A stretch of DNA of 52,667 bases from NCBI GenBank assembly GCA_945860745.1, contig CAMASH010000017.1, positions 1-52,667 on the forward strand, in the 5' to 3' direction. The stretch is from Chthoniobacter flavus. GTDB lineage: Bacteria; Verrucomicrobiota; Verrucomicrobiia; Chthoniobacterales; Terrimicrobiaceae. Position numbers and translations under genes: made by a program. The notes below the pieces were generated by a model, which was not told the origin of the DNA, searched no databases, and saw only the letters and a program-made list of their open reading frames with translations. Shown in pieces: positions 32,849-41,600 of this stretch. Positions within the stretch are counted from its first letter, which is position 1. Each line of letters begins with the position of its first letter.

Positions 32849-33825
32849 GCCGGGCCACTTTCGCCGAAATCGCCGCGGCGCTTGAGAGCGCGCAGGAGAT
32901 TCTGGTGGCCAGTCATTTGCGGCCGGATGGCGACGCGCTGGGCTCGACTCTCGCTTTCACGCTCTGGCTGCGTTCCCTGGGCAAAAGGGTCACGGCCTGG
33001 AATCAGGACGGCGTGACGCGGAATTTCCGCTACCTTCCGGGTCACGAACTGATCACCACGCCGGAGAGCACGCCGCGGGCTTTCGATGTCGTGGTCGCGC
33101 TGGACACCTCGGTGAAAAACCGTCTCGGCACCGTGCTCGAGAGCGTGGCGGCCGCAGGTTTGCTCATCAACATCGACCACCACGTCAGCAACGAGGCCTT
33201 TGGCGATCTGAGCTACATCGACCCGTCGGCCCCGGCCACCGGACAGATTCTCTGCGAGTTTTTTCAGGACCGGGGCGTGGCCCTGACGCCGGAGATCGCC
33301 ACGAATTTGTTTGCCGCGGTTTCGACCGACACGGGGTCCTTCCAATACTCGGGCACAAACGCCCGGACCTTCGATGCGGCCTCCCGGCTGGTGGCGGCGG
33401 GCGTCAATGTGGCGGAACTTTCCGGCGCCATGTATGAGAGTCAGCCCCGCCGCCGGCTTGATCTGCTGCGGCATGCGTTGAACGAGGCCAAGTTTTCCTG
33501 CGACGGACACCTGGCCAGCTTTTCGCTTTCGCTCGCGACGGTGGAGCAGCTTGGGGTTCACCCCGAGGACAATGAAGGGATCATCGATCATTTGCGGTCG
33601 GTCGAGGGGGTGGTCTCGGCCGTGTTCTTTGAGGAATTGCCCGAGGGCAGGGTGCGCGTGAGTGCGCGTTCGAAGGACCCACGGGTGGATGTGTGCGAGA
33701 TCTGCGGACAATTCGGCGGCGGCGGGCATCCGCTGGCGGCCGGGGCCCGGATCAAGGGCTCGCTCGCGGAGGTGGAGGAGAAATTTTTAGGAGCTGTATG
33801 TCATGAGATCCGTAACCGAAACTGA
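32845..33825 (+). CDS. nrnA: DHH/DHHA1 phosphoesterase, NrnA-like
   Basis: 326 residues. SHLRPDGDALGS (metal-binding D-x-D), ALDTSVKNRLG, the DHH motif in INIDHHVSN, AVSTDTGSF, and the C-terminal DHHA1 signature FGGGGHPLAAGA. NrnA enzymes degrade short oligoribonucleotides (nano-RNA) and often 3'-phosphoadenosine 5'-phosphate. Coupled to rbfA upstream and overlapping truB downstream by 23 bp. Confidence 0.92.
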   Translation: MSRATFAEIAAALESAQEILVASHLRPDGDALGSTLAFTLWLRSLGKRVTAWNQDGVTRNFRYLPGHELITTPESTPRAFDVVVALDTSVKNRLGTVLESVAAAGLLINIDHHVSNEAFGDLSYIDPSAPATGQILCEFFQDRGVALTPEIATNLFAAVSTDTGSFQYSGTNARTFDAASRLVAAGVNVAELSGAMYESQPRRRLDLLRHALNEAKFSCDGHLASFSLSLATVEQLGVHPEDNEGIIDHLRSVEGVVSAVFFEELPEGRVRVSARSKDPRVDVCEICGQFGGGGHPLAAGARIKGSLAEVEEKFLGAVCHEIRNRN

Positions 33826-34525
33826 CGGCGTCCTGCTGGTGGACAAAGCGCAGGGCATGACGTCACACGATGTCGTGGCCATCACCCGCCGCGCGCTCAA
33901 CACGAAAAAAGTCGGCCACTGCGGCACGCTCGATCCGCTTGCCACCGGCCTGCTCATCATCACGGTGGGACGCGGCACGAAAATCCAGGACCTCATCATG
34001 AGCGAGGACAAGGAATACGCCGGCACCATGCGCCTGGGCGAAACGACGGACAGCCAGGACGCCGACGGCGTCGTGGTGGAAACGGAAACCGTGCCGAATT
34101 TTTCCCGCGAGGAAATCGAGGCGGCCTTTGAGAAATTCAAGGGCGACTTCTATCAGACGCCGCCCATGGTCAGTGCGATCAAGAAGGATGGCGTGCCGCT
34201 CTACAAGCTGGCGCGTCAGGGCAAGGTGGTCGAGCGGGAGCCGCGTTTCGTGCGCGTCTATGCCAGCGAGATTCAGGGACTGAGGCTGCCGGACATTGAT
34301 TTCCGCGTCGTCTGCAGCAAGGGATTCTACGTCCGCACTTATGCGTTTGATATCGGCGGGTATCTGGGCTGCGGAGCGCATCTGCGTTCGCTCCGCCGGA
34401 CAAAATCGGGACGCTTCAGCGTCGAGGGCGCGGTGACGGTCGAGGAGTTAAAGACCCGGCCCCGCGAGGAGATCGTATCACGCATTTTGAGCCTGCCGGA
34501 AGTCTCCCGCCTGCGCGGAGCGTGA
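33803..34525 (+). CDS. truB: tRNA pseudouridine(55) synthase
   Basis: 240 residues. GVLLVDKAQGMTSHDVV at the N-terminus, the catalytic Asp in VGHCGTLDPLATGLL (about residue 45), YQTPPMVSAIKKDGVPLY and SKGFYVRTYAFDIGGYLGCG are TruB signatures. It converts U55 of the T-loop. Last gene of the rbfA-nrnA-truB group. Confidence 0.95.
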   Translation: MRSVTETDGVLLVDKAQGMTSHDVVAITRRALNTKKVGHCGTLDPLATGLLIITVGRGTKIQDLIMSEDKEYAGTMRLGETTDSQDADGVVVETETVPNFSREEIEAAFEKFKGDFYQTPPMVSAIKKDGVPLYKLARQGKVVEREPRFVRVYASEIQGLRLPDIDFRVVCSKGFYVRTYAFDIGGYLGCGAHLRSLRRTKSGRFSVEGAVTVEELKTRPREEIVSRILSLPEVSRLRGA

Positions 34526-34619
34526 GGGCGGGGTTCGAAGTTTTAAGTTTTCAGAATTAAGTTTTAGGAAGAATCCATCGGATGCCAACCGGCTTCGTCT
34601 GGGTTCGGAAGCTAGAGCA

Positions 34620-34860
34620 TATTCGAGCTAGATTGTCGCCATTGCGATGTCGCCACGGCACTCCGTTGCCGTGTCACAGGACCGCCCCAGCAGAGTGGGG
34701 CGACTACAGATGCGACAGACTAGTGCGGTTTAAAAAATGACGTAGGTGACAATGGTAGGATTCGACCTCCGGGCGAACCCCGGCCCGCCCGGAGGTCGGG
34801 CCCTACCGGGCGTTCCTTCCGCGGCTACAGTATTTCTAAAAATGCTCTAACTAGAAACCG
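34620..34860. repeat. Cluster of palindromes in a 337-bp convergent gap
   Basis: No gene is seen in 34526-34862. Hairpin-forming arms: CACGGCA 34654-34660 with TGCCGTG 34667-34673; CGCCCC 34683-34688 with GGGGCG 34697-34702; and a long one, GGTAGG 34754-34759 plus GACCTCCGGGCG 34764-34775 against CGCCCGGAGGTC 34786-34797 plus CCTACC 34802-34807. GCGGCTACAG at about 34821 and AAACCGCTCTA near 34856 match the end and tail of the 76-bp repeat at 29337. It looks like a landing zone for several REP-like elements. Confidence 0.75.
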
Positions 34861-34862
34861 CT

Positions 34863-36272
34863 CTAGAATGTGACGCCCATCTGGGCACCGAGGACGAGGG
34901 CGTTGGCGATGTTGCCGGTGCCGCCGGGGTTGACGACCCATTGCAGGTCGGGTTGGAAAAAGGCGAATTTATTGATCTGGATTTTGTAGTTGGCCTCGAA
35001 GACGAGTTCGTAGCTGGGGTAGCCGCCGTCGCTCTCGGAAACGCTGCGGGCGTAGTTGGTGCTGAATTTTCCATACACAATTCCGAAGCAGGCGTAGTCC
35101 TCGTTGCGGGTCGGGATCAGGCCCTTGTAGATCGCGCCGCCGTTCACTTGGAAGGGAACCTTGGCAATATTTTGCTGGGGAGAGAGGACCAAGGCGGACC
35201 AGATCGTCAGCCCCTGATCGCTGCCGGGGGATTCCTGGAAGACCATCTGGTCGGCGTGCCAGTAGAATCCGTAGGAGTTGCCGGCGCGTTCGGTCGTGCC
35301 GAATTGGGGGAAACCCCACGGGGAGTAATAGGCCCCGAACCAATAGTGACCGGGGTAACCTTTCCGCTCGGCCTTGGTCACGGTTTTGGCGGAGGATTTT
35401 CCGTCCGCCACCATCTTGCCGTCATTCGTCGCAGGGCTTTCGACCGGGCGCTTGAAGAATTCGGGGGTCCAGCCCAGTTGGGTGATCAATTGGACACCGT
35501 CGTTCGGGCGCATGCTCCAGTCGAGCCCGTGGTAGTTGCGGACAAAGATGCGGTCGGAGACCTGGTAGAGGCCGAGCATGCCGTTGAGTTCGGGGGTGGG
35601 TTCCACCCGCAGGCGGGTGCCCCAGACGGCCCACGGGTAGGCGGAGAACTGGGTGTTGACCGGCAGGGCCTGCGGGTTGCCGTCGATGCCGTTGTTCATG
35701 TAGAGCCAGTAAATGGGCGAGGAGGCGAAGTCGTCGCCGGTGGCGAAGCGGCCGAACTTAAGGGAGACCTTGTCGTCGAAAAAATTCTGCTCGAAGGCGA
35801 GGGCGTAGAACATCACCGCCGAGCCACCGAAGACCTGCTGCACGGTGAACTGATTGCCGAGGTAATCCTGGGAAAGACTGGTGCCGTCGCGGTTGAGTCC
35901 GCTCACGGTAAGGGTCATGCCCTGCCAGCCGATGAGTTTGTCGAAATCGAGGGCGACACCGAAGCTGGTGTTGTCGCAATAGGTGAATCCCTGGTCGATG
36001 CCGCCGACGGGATTGCCGGCGATGTTGTTGGTGTAACTGGCGGAGATTTCCACGCCGCTGTCATCAAGCATGTTGCGCAGGCCCCACCAGTCGCCGAGGG
36101 CGGCCCCGCCCTGCCACCACTGCGACGAACCGATATAGTTCGACGGATAGGGATTGTAGTAGTCCCAGAAGCGGGAATAGCCGTTGGGGTCGGCCAAGGG
36201 AAGGGGATCGGCCGTCTGGGCCTGGAGGGCGGGCGCGGCGGCGAGGAGGAGACAGGCGAGGATTTTTTTCAT
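34863..36272 (-). CDS. OprB-type carbohydrate porin
   Basis: 469 residues from ATG 36272 (MKKILACLLLAAAPALQAQ, signal peptide cleaved after ALQA). The mature part begins with WWGLRNMLDDSGVEISASYT and continues with GMTLTVSGLNRDG, KFGRFATGDDF and alternating aromatic beta strands, ending in Phe, as outer-membrane beta-barrels do. OprB family porins let sugars pass the outer membrane. A PQQ-type sugar dehydrogenase and a cytochrome lie next to it, suggesting a sugar-oxidation function for this neighbourhood. Confidence 0.85.
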   Translation of the reverse strand: MKKILACLLLAAAPALQAQTADPLPLADPNGYSRFWDYYNPYPSNYIGSSQWWQGGAALGDWWGLRNMLDDSGVEISASYTNNIAGNPVGGIDQGFTYCDNTSFGVALDFDKLIGWQGMTLTVSGLNRDGTSLSQDYLGNQFTVQQVFGGSAVMFYALAFEQNFFDDKVSLKFGRFATGDDFASSPIYWLYMNNGIDGNPQALPVNTQFSAYPWAVWGTRLRVEPTPELNGMLGLYQVSDRIFVRNYHGLDWSMRPNDGVQLITQLGWTPEFFKRPVESPATNDGKMVADGKSSAKTVTKAERKGYPGHYWFGAYYSPWGFPQFGTTERAGNSYGFYWHADQMVFQESPGSDQGLTIWSALVLSPQQNIAKVPFQVNGGAIYKGLIPTRNEDYACFGIVYGKFSTNYARSVSESDGGYPSYELVFEANYKIQINKFAFFQPDLQWVVNPGGTGNIANALVLGAQMGVTF

Positions 36273-36335
36273 GGGGTAAGGAACGAAACCCCGTTTCAAG
36301 CAGAAACGCCCGGACTTGGCAATTTTTCTGCGGGG

Positions 36336-37520
36336 TCAATCGGTGGATTCTGCCGGCACCAACCGCACGATTTTGTCCCCATCGTAGATCACGTAAAGGA
36401 ATCCGTCGTCGAACGCCCGCACATCACGGACCCGGCCGGTGCCGACGAGCAATTCCTCCTGCTGCGCCACCTTCTCGCCGTCGAGGCGCAGGCGGAAGAG
36501 CCGGTTCTGGGCCAGGGCGGAGACAAAGAGGTTTCCCTTCCATTTCGGAAAAGCCTCACCGGTGTAGAAATCGATCCCGCAGAGCGCGGGCGAGGGGATC
36601 CAGTACTTTACCGGCTGCTGCATGCCATCCTGCGAGGTGTGATCGGTGATGGGGGTCCCGCTGTAGTTGATCCCGTAGGTGATGACGGGCCAGCCGTAGT
36701 TTTCGCCTTTGCGGATGATGTTGAGTTCATCGCCGCCGCGCGGGCCGTGTTCGGTTTCCCAGAGCAGTCCGGTGCCGGGCTGGATGGCGAGGCCCTGGGG
36801 ATTGCGATTGCCGTAGGACCAGATGGACGAGCGCGCGCCGGCTTGGTTGACGAAGGGATTGTCGGCCGGCACGGAGCCATCGTCGTTCAAGCGATGGACC
36901 TTGCCCTTCACGTTGTCGAGACGCTGGGCCTGATTGGCCGGAGTGGTAACATCGCCGCGGTCACCGATGGAGAAGAATACGTGACCCTTGCCGTCGAAGA
37001 CGATGCGGCAGCCAAAATGAACCCCACCGCCGGAGCCTTCCCCGGCGGGGGGCTCAAAAATGGTTTCCACATCCTCGAAGCGATTGCCCTTGAGGCGGCC
37101 GCGCACAACGGAGGTGAGGGGACCCTTGGGCAGGGCCTTCGAAAACGAAAGATAGATCCAGCCGTTTTTGGCGTAGTCCGGATGCAGGCGGATATCGAGC
37201 AGGCCCCCCTGGCCTCCGACGGCCACCCCAGGCACGCCTTCGACCGGATTCTCAAGCAACTTGCCGTTCTCAACGATCCGCATCTGCCCGCCTTTCTCCG
37301 TGACGAGAAAGCGCCCGTCGGGCAGCTTGACCATGCCCCAGGGATTTTTCAGTCCGTCGGCCACGATCTCAACGCGGAAGTCCCCTTCCTCGGAGTGCAC
37401 GATTTTTGCGGGATCAGGCTGACCGGCGCCGAGCGTGGCCAGCGTGGCCAGCAGCAGGCAAAAACTGCTAGAAAAAGCGCCGGGCCGGGGGATAGTGGGA
37501 AGCTTGCGAAGGATTGTCAT
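36336..37520 (-). CDS. PQQ-dependent aldose sugar dehydrogenase-like protein
   Basis: 394 residues from ATG 37520, with a signal peptide (SSSFCLLLATLATLGAG). Six-bladed propeller of the soluble glucose/sorbosone dehydrogenase family: LKNPWGMVKLPDGRFLVTE, VGGQGGLLDIRLHPDY with the likely catalytic His, SYGNRNPQGLAI, EHGPRGGDELNII and GENYGWPVITYG, which includes calcium and PQQ ligands. Oxidises aldoses in the periplasm. It diverges from a c-type cytochrome whose start overlaps its own, so the cytochrome may accept its electrons. Confidence 0.88.
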   Translation of the reverse strand: MTILRKLPTIPRPGAFSSSFCLLLATLATLGAGQPDPAKIVHSEEGDFRVEIVADGLKNPWGMVKLPDGRFLVTEKGGQMRIVENGKLLENPVEGVPGVAVGGQGGLLDIRLHPDYAKNGWIYLSFSKALPKGPLTSVVRGRLKGNRFEDVETIFEPPAGEGSGGGVHFGCRIVFDGKGHVFFSIGDRGDVTTPANQAQRLDNVKGKVHRLNDDGSVPADNPFVNQAGARSSIWSYGNRNPQGLAIQPGTGLLWETEHGPRGGDELNIIRKGENYGWPVITYGINYSGTPITDHTSQDGMQQPVKYWIPSPALCGIDFYTGEAFPKWKGNLFVSALAQNRLFRLRLDGEKVAQQEELLVGTGRVRDVRAFDDGFLYVIYDGDKIVRLVPAESTD

Positions 37521-37926
37521 AGGTCTTGGGATCGTGTTGCCGTGGTTGTGTTCCTGCCCGGAGCAAGGCCGGCCGGTTCCGCCGGCGAAACTCACCGAAC
37601 AACTGGCCCAAGGCAAGATTCTCTACGAACAAAGTTGCGCGCAGTGTCACTACGACGGCGCAGGCAATCCGGTGGCACCGGATTTGCGCGGGTCCAGCGT
37701 GCTGGCCGAACCGCCGCAGGCCCTGGCCCGAATCATTCTGGACGGCCGGCAGGGGGTGAGCATGAAGGACGGAAAGAAACTCAATGGCATCATGCCGCCG
37801 CAGGCTTATCTCCGGGATGAGGAAATTGCGGCGGTCGTGGTTTACGTGCGGGAGGCGTTTGGCGACAGGCGGGACGCCCTTTCTCCAGCGGCCGTGGCGG
37901 AGATCCGGGCTGGCCTTAAGGATTAA
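37504..37926 (+). CDS. c-type cytochrome, putative lipoprotein
   Basis: About 140 residues if it starts at TTG 37504; a start as early as 37435 is open but adds a non-signal leader. RRIVIGLGIVLPWLCSC is a short signal with a possible lipobox (LCSC). Heme motif CAQCH near residue 44, axial Met likely in IMPPQAYL. It is class I monoheme. Divergent from the sugar dehydrogenase with overlapping 5' ends, and overlapping the pseudopilin gene by 11 bp at the 3' end. Electron acceptor for the dehydrogenase is a reasonable inference. Confidence 0.75.
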   Translation: MRRIVIGLGIVLPWLCSCPEQGRPVPPAKLTEQLAQGKILYEQSCAQCHYDGAGNPVAPDLRGSSVLAEPPQALARIILDGRQGVSMKDGKKLNGIMPPQAYLRDEEIAAVVVYVREAFGDRRDALSPAAVAEIRAGLKD

Positions 37927-38593
37927 CGCGTTCGAGATTGGCCGAGCCGTCGAAGTTCAGGACAGCGCGGAAACCATCGTGCAGGGGAAGAGCCGGGGTG
38001 CTGGCTCTCCACGGGGCGGCGGCGACGCTGGGATGTTTTTGATCGGTTTCGCTGAGCATCCAACGTTCATTGCCGGGAAGCTTATCCAACCGGTTGAGGC
38101 GCAGCGGATCGGATGTTTTCACGGTTTCGCCGGTCGATGCGGTGATGAGAGTGCCAAAGGGAGTAACGGTCTGTCCCTCGAGCATGATCGAGGCGTTCAC
38201 TACGTAGATCCGAAGATCGGTCATTCGGCCGGAGGGGGGATTGCGCCGATAGGCATTGGGGATCATGCGCTGCACGAGATAGGGAGCATCGCGGTGCGCG
38301 ATGTCCAGATAGGGCGCAAGATCCCGGACGATCCGGCCGTCGCGTGCCGGGTCGTATTCCATGACCTGTCCCGGCCAGAGCGGTCCGGGCAGCGCCTGAT
38401 CGTGTTCGCCGGCGTAGAGATGAATGGCATTGCCCAGGGTGCGCAGACGCGCCACGGAATCGGCCTTGTCGGCTTCTTTGAGTGCGCGCCCGCCGACGCC
38501 CAGTCCGAGCGTGGCCAGGGCCGTGCAGATGGCCAGAACAGCCAGCAGCTCCAGCAGGGTAAAAGCACGTTCCCTGAAACGTTGGTGCGGCAT
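37916..38593 (-). CDS. Type IV pilin-like (pseudopilin) protein
   Basis: 225 residues from ATG 38593. N-terminal ERAFTLLELLAVLAICTALA is a class III prepilin signal: cleavage between Ala and Phe, Glu5 conserved, then a hydrophobic helix. The C-terminal part matches the Verrucomicrobia/Planctomycetes pseudopilins with LYAGEHDQALPGPLWPG and LNFDGSANLERVNP. Such proteins are usually scattered single genes processed by a prepilin peptidase and may join type II secretion-like fibres. It lies 44 bp downstream of leuS. Confidence 0.85.
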   Translation of the reverse strand: MPHQRFRERAFTLLELLAVLAICTALATLGLGVGGRALKEADKADSVARLRTLGNAIHLYAGEHDQALPGPLWPGQVMEYDPARDGRIVRDLAPYLDIAHRDAPYLVQRMIPNAYRRNPPSGRMTDLRIYVVNASIMLEGQTVTPFGTLITASTGETVKTSDPLRLNRLDKLPGNERWMLSETDQKHPSVAAAPWRASTPALPLHDGFRAVLNFDGSANLERVNP

Positions 38594-38637
38594 GGGCTGG
38601 AGGATAGCACGGGGAAAGGCCGCCTCCAACCGCCGAG

Positions 38638-41600
38638 TCATCGCGCCACGATGTTGACCAGCTTGCCGCGGATGACGATGACCTTGGCCACGGTCTTGCC
38701 CGCGATGGCTTCCTGCACTTTGGGCAGAGCCAGGGCGGTTTGCTCGATCTCGGAATCGGTTGCATCGTTTCTCACCGTCACGCGGTCGCGCACCTTGCCG
38801 TTGACCTGGATGCCGTATTCGACCTCGTCCACCACCAGGAATTTCTCCTCGTGCACCGGCCAGGGTTGGGTGGAGGCGCGGCCATCGAAACCGGGAAATT
38901 TTTGCGCGAGGCGCTCCCAGAGTTCCTCCGCCAGATGCGGCGCAAAGGGCGACAGCAATGGCAGCAGGACGCGCAGAGCCCCCACCGGGCGCGGGTTGGC
39001 ATTCACGAATTCGTTGGTGCAGACCATCATTTGCGCGATGGCGGTGTTGAAGGAAAAAGCGGCGATGTCCTCGGTGACCTTTTTGATCGTGGCCTGGACC
39101 ACGCGCAATTGGGAGGACGTCAGGTCGCTGTCCGTGAGGGTGGGGGCAATGATCCATTCCCCTTCCTGGTTTTCCTCCATGGCCAGACGCCAGACGCGGG
39201 CCAGAAAACGATAAAGCCCTTCCACGCCCTTCTGGCTCCACGGTTTCACCTGGTCAAACGGCCCCATGAACATCTCGAACAACCGAAGGGAGTCGGCCCC
39301 GAACTCCGTCACCACGTCATCCGGATTGATGACGTTGCCGCGGCTCTTGGACATTTTCTGCCCGTCCTCGCCCAGGATCAGTCCCTGATTGACCAGTTTA
39401 AAAAATGGTTCCGGCGTGCTGACCTGGCCGAGGTCGAAGAGCACTTTGTGCCAGAAGCGGGCGTAGAGCAGATGGAGCACGGCGTGTTCGACGCCACCCA
39501 CGTAGAGGTCCACGCCATGCGGCTGCATCCAGTAGCGCTCCCTGGCCGCATCGACGGACGCGTCGGGATTTTCCGCATCGAGAAAACGCAGATGATACCA
39601 GCAGGACCCCGCCCATTGGGGCATGGTGTTGGTCTCGCGTTCGAATCCATCGGGCAATTGCACCCAGTCGGTCGCCTTGGCCAGCGGGGGGCGTCCGTCG
39701 CCGGCAGGCTTGAAGTCCTCCAGGTCGGGAGGGAGCAGCGGCAGTTCGCTTTCGGGGATGGCGTAATGGCGTCCGTTTTTCCAGACAATGGGAAACGGTT
39801 CGCCCCAGTAGCGTTGGCGGGAGAAGAGCCAGTCGCGGAGTTTGTAATTAATCGTGCCGCGGCCCAGGGTGTTTTTTTCCAGCCAGGCGATCATCTGTTT
39901 CTTCGCTTCGGCTGTGGGCAGTCCGTCGAGAAAACCGGAGTTCACCGCGAGGCCTTCGCCGGTGAAGCTGGTCGTGGCATCTGCATCCTGCTGATGCGTT
40001 TCTTTCACTCCGCACCATTTCAAATCACCGAGACCAGCCTTCGCCGGATTGGCGAGAACGTACCGAATCTGTCGGTGGAATTCCTCCGCATCACGGATGA
40101 TATGATCGAAGGACTCCCTCTGCCAAAAATCACCGGATCGCTCGAGCACCTCGTTGGCTTTATTGGCCGTGAAGGATTTCCATGAGTGAAGGATGCCGGA
40201 AAGATCTTCACCATCTCGGGGTGTGAAGATTGCATGAACATGGTTCGGCATGATGCACCACGCCAGGAGATCGTATCGTTCGCCGTCGAAATGCTTGAGG
40301 GCGGATTCCACCATCTCCGCGATTTTCGGGTCGCGCAGGGAGCAGGCTCCGTGACCGGCATCCAGCAGGACTTCGATTTTTTCGCGAAAGAGTTTTTTCC
40401 AATCCGCCAGTTCGGTCGGAGTGAGGGCTTGGCCACGTTCTGCCTTGGCCAGAAGGTGACGCCGGTCTTCGGCAAGTTCGGCGAGAACGTGCTGAGGAAG
40501 CGAGTCCGCCAGGCGGAAGGTGACGGCATAGGTCACGGAGTGCTGGGTCCAATGGGGGAGGTTGGCTCCTTCGCGGATTGCGATTTTATCCAGCTGACGC
40601 ATCGGCTGGAAGCCGATGCCACTTGATTGTTGGACAACCTGACGGATGGGCAGGCCAAACTTTTGCGCGAACTCAAAATCGCGCTCGTCATGGGCCGGCA
40701 CGGCCATGATCGCGCCGGTGCCGTATCCCATCATCACGTAATCGGCGATCCAGAGGGGAATCTTTTCGCCGTTGACCGGATTGATGGCGAAGGCTCCGGT
40801 GGGAACGCCGGTCTTGTCTTTGGACAGCTCCGTGCGCTCGAGGTCTGATTTTGACGAGATCTGTTTTTTGTAGTCCGCGACGGCGGCACGGTGCTCTTTC
40901 GTGGTAATTTGCCCGACCAGCGGATGCTCCGGGGCCAGCACCAGGTAGGTCGCGCCAAAGAGTGTATCCGGGCGCGTGGTGAAAACCTCAATCCGCGATT
41001 GACGCGAAGACTCGCCCTCCGGGTTGCTTGCAGCAATCTGTCTCGCTTCGCTCGGCTCGCATTCCACCATCCGGAATTCCACCAGCGCTCCTGCCGAGCG
41101 CCCGATCCAGTTTCGCTGCATGAGCTTGAGCGACTCGGGCCAGTCGAGCGGTTCGAGTTCGTCGATCAGGCGCTGGGCATAGGCGGTGATGCGGAGCATC
41201 CATTGGCGCATGGGGCGGCGTTCGACCCGGAAGCCCTTGCCGGTCCATTCCCCGACTTCCTCGTTGGCCAGCACGGTGCCGAGATCGGGTGACCAATTGA
41301 CCGGCTGTTCGTCCACGTAGGCGAGGCGCTTGCTGTCGACGTAGTCGCGCACAGCCTCCGCGCCCTGCGCCTCGATTTCCCGCGGAATGGGGAGTTGCGT
41401 GATGGGGCGGGCCTTTTGCTCGTTTTCGTCAAAGTAGCTGCCGTAGATCTGCAGGAAAATCCACTGCGTCCATTTGTAGTAATCCGGTTCACTGGTGGCG
41501 AACTCGCGGCTCCAGTCGTAGGAAAATCCGAGTTGTTTGAGCTGGCGGGTGAAGTTGGCGATGTTGGCCTCGGTGGTGACGCGCGGATGCTGGCCGGTTT

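Larger units (their letters stand above)
39974..40622 (-). mobile_element. RAYT (REP-associated tyrosine transposase) nested in leuS
   Basis: A 649-bp unit read in the leuS frame. After the upstream REP (which itself encodes SGIGFQPMRQLDK) the protein reads LPHWTQHSVTYAVTFRLADS, the usual RAYT N-terminus. The HUH metal site is in AWCIMPNHVHAIF, the FWQRESFDHIIRD region is typical of RAYTs, and the catalytic Tyr is in IRYVLANPAKAGL. All expected parts of a short RAYT (about 170 residues) are present, so it does not look degraded. Terminal REP hairpins at 39977-39997 and 40599-40619 are in inverted orientation. No target duplication is seen, as expected for HUH elements. The transposase could be made only as part of LeuRS or from an internal start; no internal Shine-Dalgarno is obvious. 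Confidence 0.9.

Noticed and set aside
34941-37820. 959-codon open frame on the plus strand
   Set aside because: It is antisense to the porin and sugar dehydrogenase genes, both with clear signals and motifs; long antisense frames are common in GC-rich DNA.
38740-40185. 481-codon plus-strand frame opposite leuS
   Set aside because: Antisense shadow of leuS and the RAYT insert; no recognisable domain.
39974-40622. Intein in leuS
   Set aside because: No N-terminal Cys/Ser splice junction, no C-terminal His-Asn block, and the inserted residues carry RAYT motifs instead of Hint or LAGLIDADG motifs.
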